Shown here: positions 61,200 to 64,000 of the stretch, one piece after another
How positions within the stretch are numbered: position 1 is the stretch's first letter
How the letters are laid out: the number at the start of each line of letters is the position of its first letter
Assembly: GCF_001487145.1 (NCBI RefSeq)
Contig: NZ_LN913016.1
Coordinates: 1,054,001 to 1,118,000, forward strand
Length of the DNA: 64,000 bases
DNA from: Anaerococcus rubeinfantis
GTDB lineage: Bacteria; Bacillota; Clostridia; Tissierellales; Peptoniphilaceae
Reading direction: 5' to 3'
Position numbers and translations under genes: made by a program
The notes under the pieces: generated by a model
The model's database searches: none
Seen by the model: only the letters and a program-made list of their open reading frames with translations
Told to the model about the DNA's origin: nothing

Positions 61200-63341
61200 C
61201 TATTCTCTTTCTTTTTCTATTATTTCGTAAGCTTCAAGTTCGTCGCCTTCTTTGATGTCATTGAATTTTTCAAGACCAATTCCACCTTCATAGCCATTGT
61301 TTAATTCTTTTGCATCATCTTTGAATCTTTTCATAGATTCAATATTTCCATCAAAGATAACAACATTGTCTCTTAATAATCTTATTTTTGCTCTTCTTGG
61401 AACTGATCCGCTTGTTACAAGAACACCAGCAATCATTCCAGCATTTGGAATTTTGAAAGTTTCTTGAACTTTTGCACGACCAAGAATTTTTTCTTCAAAT
61501 TCTGGATCAAGCATTCCTTTTAGAGCTTTTTCTACATCTTCTATGGCTTCATAAATTACAGAATAAGTTCTTATTTCTATATTATTTTCTTCTGCCATTT
61601 GAAGAGCACCTTGTGTTGGACGAACATTAAATCCAATAATTATAGCATTTGATGCTTGAGCAAGGAGTACGTCTGATTCTGAAATTCCTCCAACAGCTCC
61701 TGCAATTACATTTACAAAAACTTCTTCATTTGAAAGTTTTGAAAATGAGCTTGAAACTGCATCTACAGTTCCTTTTACATCAGTTTTTACTATAATATTT
61801 AATTCTTTTAATTCTCCATCTTCAATGCCTTCGTACATATCTTCAAGGTTAGTATTAGATTTTTGAATTAGTCTTTCTTCTCTTTTTTGTTCTTTAGCAC
61901 GATCTGCATAAAATCTTGCAGTTTTTTCATCTTCTACAGCAAAAATTTTATCTCCAGCTTCTGCCACATCGCTTAGTCCTAAAATTTGGGCTGGCATTGA
62001 TGGACCAGCTTCTGAAATTGGTTCGCCTTTTGAATTAAACATAGCCCTAATTCTTCCTGAAGATGATCCTGTAACTACATAATCCTTATCGTGAAGAGTT
62101 CCTTTTTGAACAAGAACTGTTGCAACGGCTCCTCTTGCCTTATCAAGTTGAGCTTCAACAATAATTCCAACAGCAGCTCTGTTTGGATTTGCTTTTAATT
62201 CTCTCATTTCCGCAACAAGTAAAACCATCTCCAAAAGATCTTTAATTCCATCGCCTGTTCTTGCAGATACTTCTACCATAATTGTATCTCCACCCCAGTC
62301 TTCAGAAACTAAACCGTATTCTGTTAATTCTTGTTTTACTCTATTTGGATCACTTTCTTCCTTATCCATTTTATTAATTGCAACAATTATTGGAATTTCT
62401 GCAGCTTTTGCGTGGTTAATAGCTTCAATTGTTTGTGGCATTACTCCATCGTCACCTGCAACAACTAAAATTGCTATATCTGTTGATTGAGCTCCTCTCA
62501 TTCTCATTTGAGTGAAGGCTTCGTGACCTGGTGTATCCAAAAATACAATTTCTTTATCATTAATATTTACAGTTGAAGCACCAATATGTTGAGTTATTCC
62601 TCCAGCTTCCCCAGATGCAAATTGTGTGTCTCTAATAGCATCAAGAATTGAAGTTTTTCCGTGGTCAACGTGACCCATAACTGAAACAACTGGTGGACGA
62701 GTAGCCAAATCTTTTTCATCATCTTCAAAATCAAGATCTTTTTCTTGAACTTCAATTTCATCAACTTTAACTTCTTTTGAGATTTCTTTATTAAATTCAA
62801 GAGCAACAAGTTCAGCTTGATCAAATTCTATTTGATCATTAAGCCCTGCCATTACTCCAAGGCCCATAAGTTTCATGATAACTTGATTTGCATTTTCTTC
62901 AATTTTTTCTGCAAAAGCTTTTACTGAAATTGATTCTGGTATATAAATTTTTCCATCATCATTGTTTTCAGCCTTTATTTCTCTTTTTGTTGATTTTTTT
63001 GATCTTTTATTTTGCTTTTTATTTTTTTTCTTTTCTTTTTTATTATTTGATTTTTTATTCTTTTTATTTGAATTTGAAGATTTTTTTTCAGAAAGATTTT
63101 CTTTATTTTCTGGTTTTTTTTCAGACTTTTCTGGTTTTTTCTCTTCTTTTTTATCTTCTTTGGCTTGATTTTGTGTAGCTTCGTTAAAATATTCTTCTAC
63201 TATTTCTAGATCTTCACCACTAAGTACAGACATATGAGATTTTATTTTTAATCCAAACTCATCTTTTAGTAGATTTAACATTTCCTTTGTAGTTTTTTTG
63301 TGTTCTTTTGCTAATTCATATATTCTTAATTTTTTAGCCAT
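61200..63341 (-). CDS. infB: Translation initiation factor IF-2
   Basis: GTPase bringing fMet-tRNA to the ribosome, 713 residues. An N-terminal IF2_N domain (RIYELAKEHKKTTKEMLNLL) is followed by a Lys/Glu/Asn-rich linker (about 55-130) and the second IF2_N-like domain (VKAFAEKIEENANQVIMKLM). The G domain has G1 GHVDHGKTS, G3 DTPGHEAF and G4 NKMDK. Domains II-IV end with the fMet-tRNA-binding part (GYEGGIGLEKFNDIKEGD). It is a somewhat short IF-2 form without the long Gly-rich N-terminus. Confidence 0.97.
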   Translation of the reverse strand: MAKKLRIYELAKEHKKTTKEMLNLLKDEFGLKIKSHMSVLSGEDLEIVEEYFNEATQNQAKEDKKEEKKPEKSEKKPENKENLSEKKSSNSNKKNKKSNNKKEKKKNKKQNKRSKKSTKREIKAENNDDGKIYIPESISVKAFAEKIEENANQVIMKLMGLGVMAGLNDQIEFDQAELVALEFNKEISKEVKVDEIEVQEKDLDFEDDEKDLATRPPVVSVMGHVDHGKTSILDAIRDTQFASGEAGGITQHIGASTVNINDKEIVFLDTPGHEAFTQMRMRGAQSTDIAILVVAGDDGVMPQTIEAINHAKAAEIPIIVAINKMDKEESDPNRVKQELTEYGLVSEDWGGDTIMVEVSARTGDGIKDLLEMVLLVAEMRELKANPNRAAVGIIVEAQLDKARGAVATVLVQKGTLHDKDYVVTGSSSGRIRAMFNSKGEPISEAGPSMPAQILGLSDVAEAGDKIFAVEDEKTARFYADRAKEQKREERLIQKSNTNLEDMYEGIEDGELKELNIIVKTDVKGTVDAVSSSFSKLSNEEVFVNVIAGAVGGISESDVLLAQASNAIIIGFNVRPTQGALQMAEENNIEIRTYSVIYEAIEDVEKALKGMLDPEFEEKILGRAKVQETFKIPNAGMIAGVLVTSGSVPRRAKIRLLRDNVVIFDGNIESMKRFKDDAKELNNGYEGGIGLEKFNDIKEGDELEAYEIIEKERE

Positions 63342-63354
63342 CTAATCACCTCTT

Positions 63355-63612
63355 TTATTTCATAGCAATTATCTCCTCGTAAAGATCATCACTAATTTCA
63401 GTTTTAAAAACTTTTTCTAATTTTCTTTTCTTTTTTGCTTCATCTATGCATTTTTCATTTTTGCAAATATAAGCACCCCTACCATTTTTCTTGCCGGTAG
63501 GATCTAGGATAATTCCCTCTTCTTTGTTTTTAACTATCCTAATTAATTCATGTTTATCTTTGTTTTCTCCACAAACTATACATTTTCTTTGTGGTATTTT
63601 TCTTTGTTTCAT
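63355..63612 (-). CDS. YlxR-family RNA-binding protein (RnpM-like)
   Basis: 85 residues of the YlxR family: RKCIVCGENKDKHELIRIV, GRGAYICKNEKCIDEA. It binds RNA in homologues and has been linked to RNase P modulation. It sits in its constant place between nusA and infB, 13 bp before infB. Cysteines of the CxxC type are kept. Confidence 0.9.
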   Translation of the reverse strand: MKQRKIPQRKCIVCGENKDKHELIRIVKNKEEGIILDPTGKKNGRGAYICKNEKCIDEAKKKRKLEKVFKTEISDDLYEEIIAMK

Positions 63613-63633
63613 TTTTTCACCATTATTAATAAG

Positions 63634-64000
63634 TTATTCTTTTTCACTTTCTTCAATATCTTCTTTAATAATTTGGTCAAGGTCGTCTGATAAATTTTCT
63701 ATATCTTCTTTATCTAAAGACTCGCCTTCGTCTATTTTTTCATCTTCTATATTAGAAATATCTTCTAAATCTTTATTTAAAACTTCTTCATTTACTTCTA
63801 CAGATTCTATCTCTTCTTCATTTAAACCTAAAATTTCATCTATTTGATCTTGGTCTAAACTGTCATACTCTTCTTGGCTTTTTATATCAATTTTCCAACC
63901 TGTAAGTCTTGCTGCAAGTCTTGCATTTTGACCTTCTTTTCCTATTGCAAGGGATAATTGATCATCTCTTACAACAACCAAGGATTGTTTTTTCTTATCA
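63634..64000 (-). CDS. nusA: Transcription factor NusA, C-terminal part
   Basis: Incomplete: the 5' end lies beyond the right window edge. The visible 121 codons begin in the second KH domain ([33 protein letters not shown]). They continue with an acidic tail of about 75 residues rich in Glu and Asp. NusA binds RNA polymerase and modulates pausing and termination. An apparent start at 63981 is an internal TTG codon and should not be used. Confidence 0.94.
   Translation of the reverse strand, partial: DKKKQSLVVVRDDQLSLAIGKEGQNARLAARLTGWKIDIKSQEEYDSLDQDQIDEILGLNEEEIESVEVNEEVLNKDLEDISNIEDEKIDEGESLDKEDIENLSDDLDQIIKEDIEESEKE

Noticed and set aside
62888-63178. Plus-strand Phe/Leu-rich frames opposite infB
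   Set aside because: Antisense of the Lys/Glu-rich IF-2 linker.
63634-63981. Separate small protein starting at 63981
   Set aside because: The apparent start is an internal TTG; the frame is open to the window edge and is the C-terminus of NusA.

Overview
The window is AT-rich, low-GC Gram-positive DNA with a mostly clostridial gene set. It carries an rnfCDGEAB-type Rnf complex, several unlinked housekeeping runs (recA-pgsA-ftsK, rpsO-pnp, lysS-greA-dus-coaX, nusA-ylxR-infB-rbfA-nrnA-truB-ribF) and large sortase-type surface proteins with G5-like modules. This fits a Gram-positive anaerobic coccus of the Peptoniphilaceae (Anaerococcus or a near relative). The placement is inference from gene content, not from a marker alignment.

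Layout. 1-4716: Rnf Na+/H+-translocating ferredoxin:NAD+ oxidoreductase operon on the minus strand, with a good promoter at 4749-4777. 4781-8647: lytic transglycosylase, coaE and polA. 8844-8927: tRNA-Leu(CAA). 8980-14095: PAP2 phosphatase, CapA-like lipoprotein, two tandem Na+-dependent NSS transporters and a thioesterase. 14179-15099: lipid kinase, one of the two intact plus-strand genes. 15234-21560: a 2108-residue G5-repeat cell-wall protein. 21738-24624: lysA, a 3-methyladenine DNA glycosylase and a HAD phosphatase.

25336-37190 is an integrated mobilizable element of about 11.8 kb. It is bounded by an identical 22-bp direct repeat, both copies lying inside lysS coding sequence. The element entered lysS, displaced the native 3' end (now an orphan ORF at 24897-25346) and supplied its own replacement 3' end, so the present lysS (36715-38628) is a hybrid. 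It carries int, xis, a replication-organizer gene, a GNAT acetyltransferase, a PcfB-like protein, a MOBQ-type MobA/L relaxase with a recognisable oriT, a DUF3847-like protein, an MFS transporter, a DJ-1/PfpI protein and a C-terminal scrap of a VirD4/TraG coupling protein. It has no conjugation machinery of its own. The replication and MFS genes each carry a frameshift at a homopolymer. Three copies of a GTCGTAA motif with matching spacing occur just inside both ends; at the right end they are written into the lysS reading frame.

38637-49044: greA, dus, coaX, hpt, tilS, a divIC/ftsB-like gene, an S4-domain gene, dinB, recA, pgsA and ftsK. 49189-51612: pnp and rpsO. 51729-57205 is an insertion-sequence graveyard around a second surface-protein gene. 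A decayed IS256-family copy lies downstream, and an IS3-family element with a 3-bp target duplication sits inside the signal-peptide codons. A solo IS256 end fused to an IS30-type fragment lies upstream. 57244-64000: prolyl-tRNA editing protein, ribF, truB, nrnA, rbfA, infB, ylxR and the 3' end of nusA.

A second, small mobile repeat occurs twice in opposite orientation (24702-24875 and 57868-58038). Each copy has split a rho-independent terminator and is flanked by a different perfect 17-bp direct repeat of terminator sequence.
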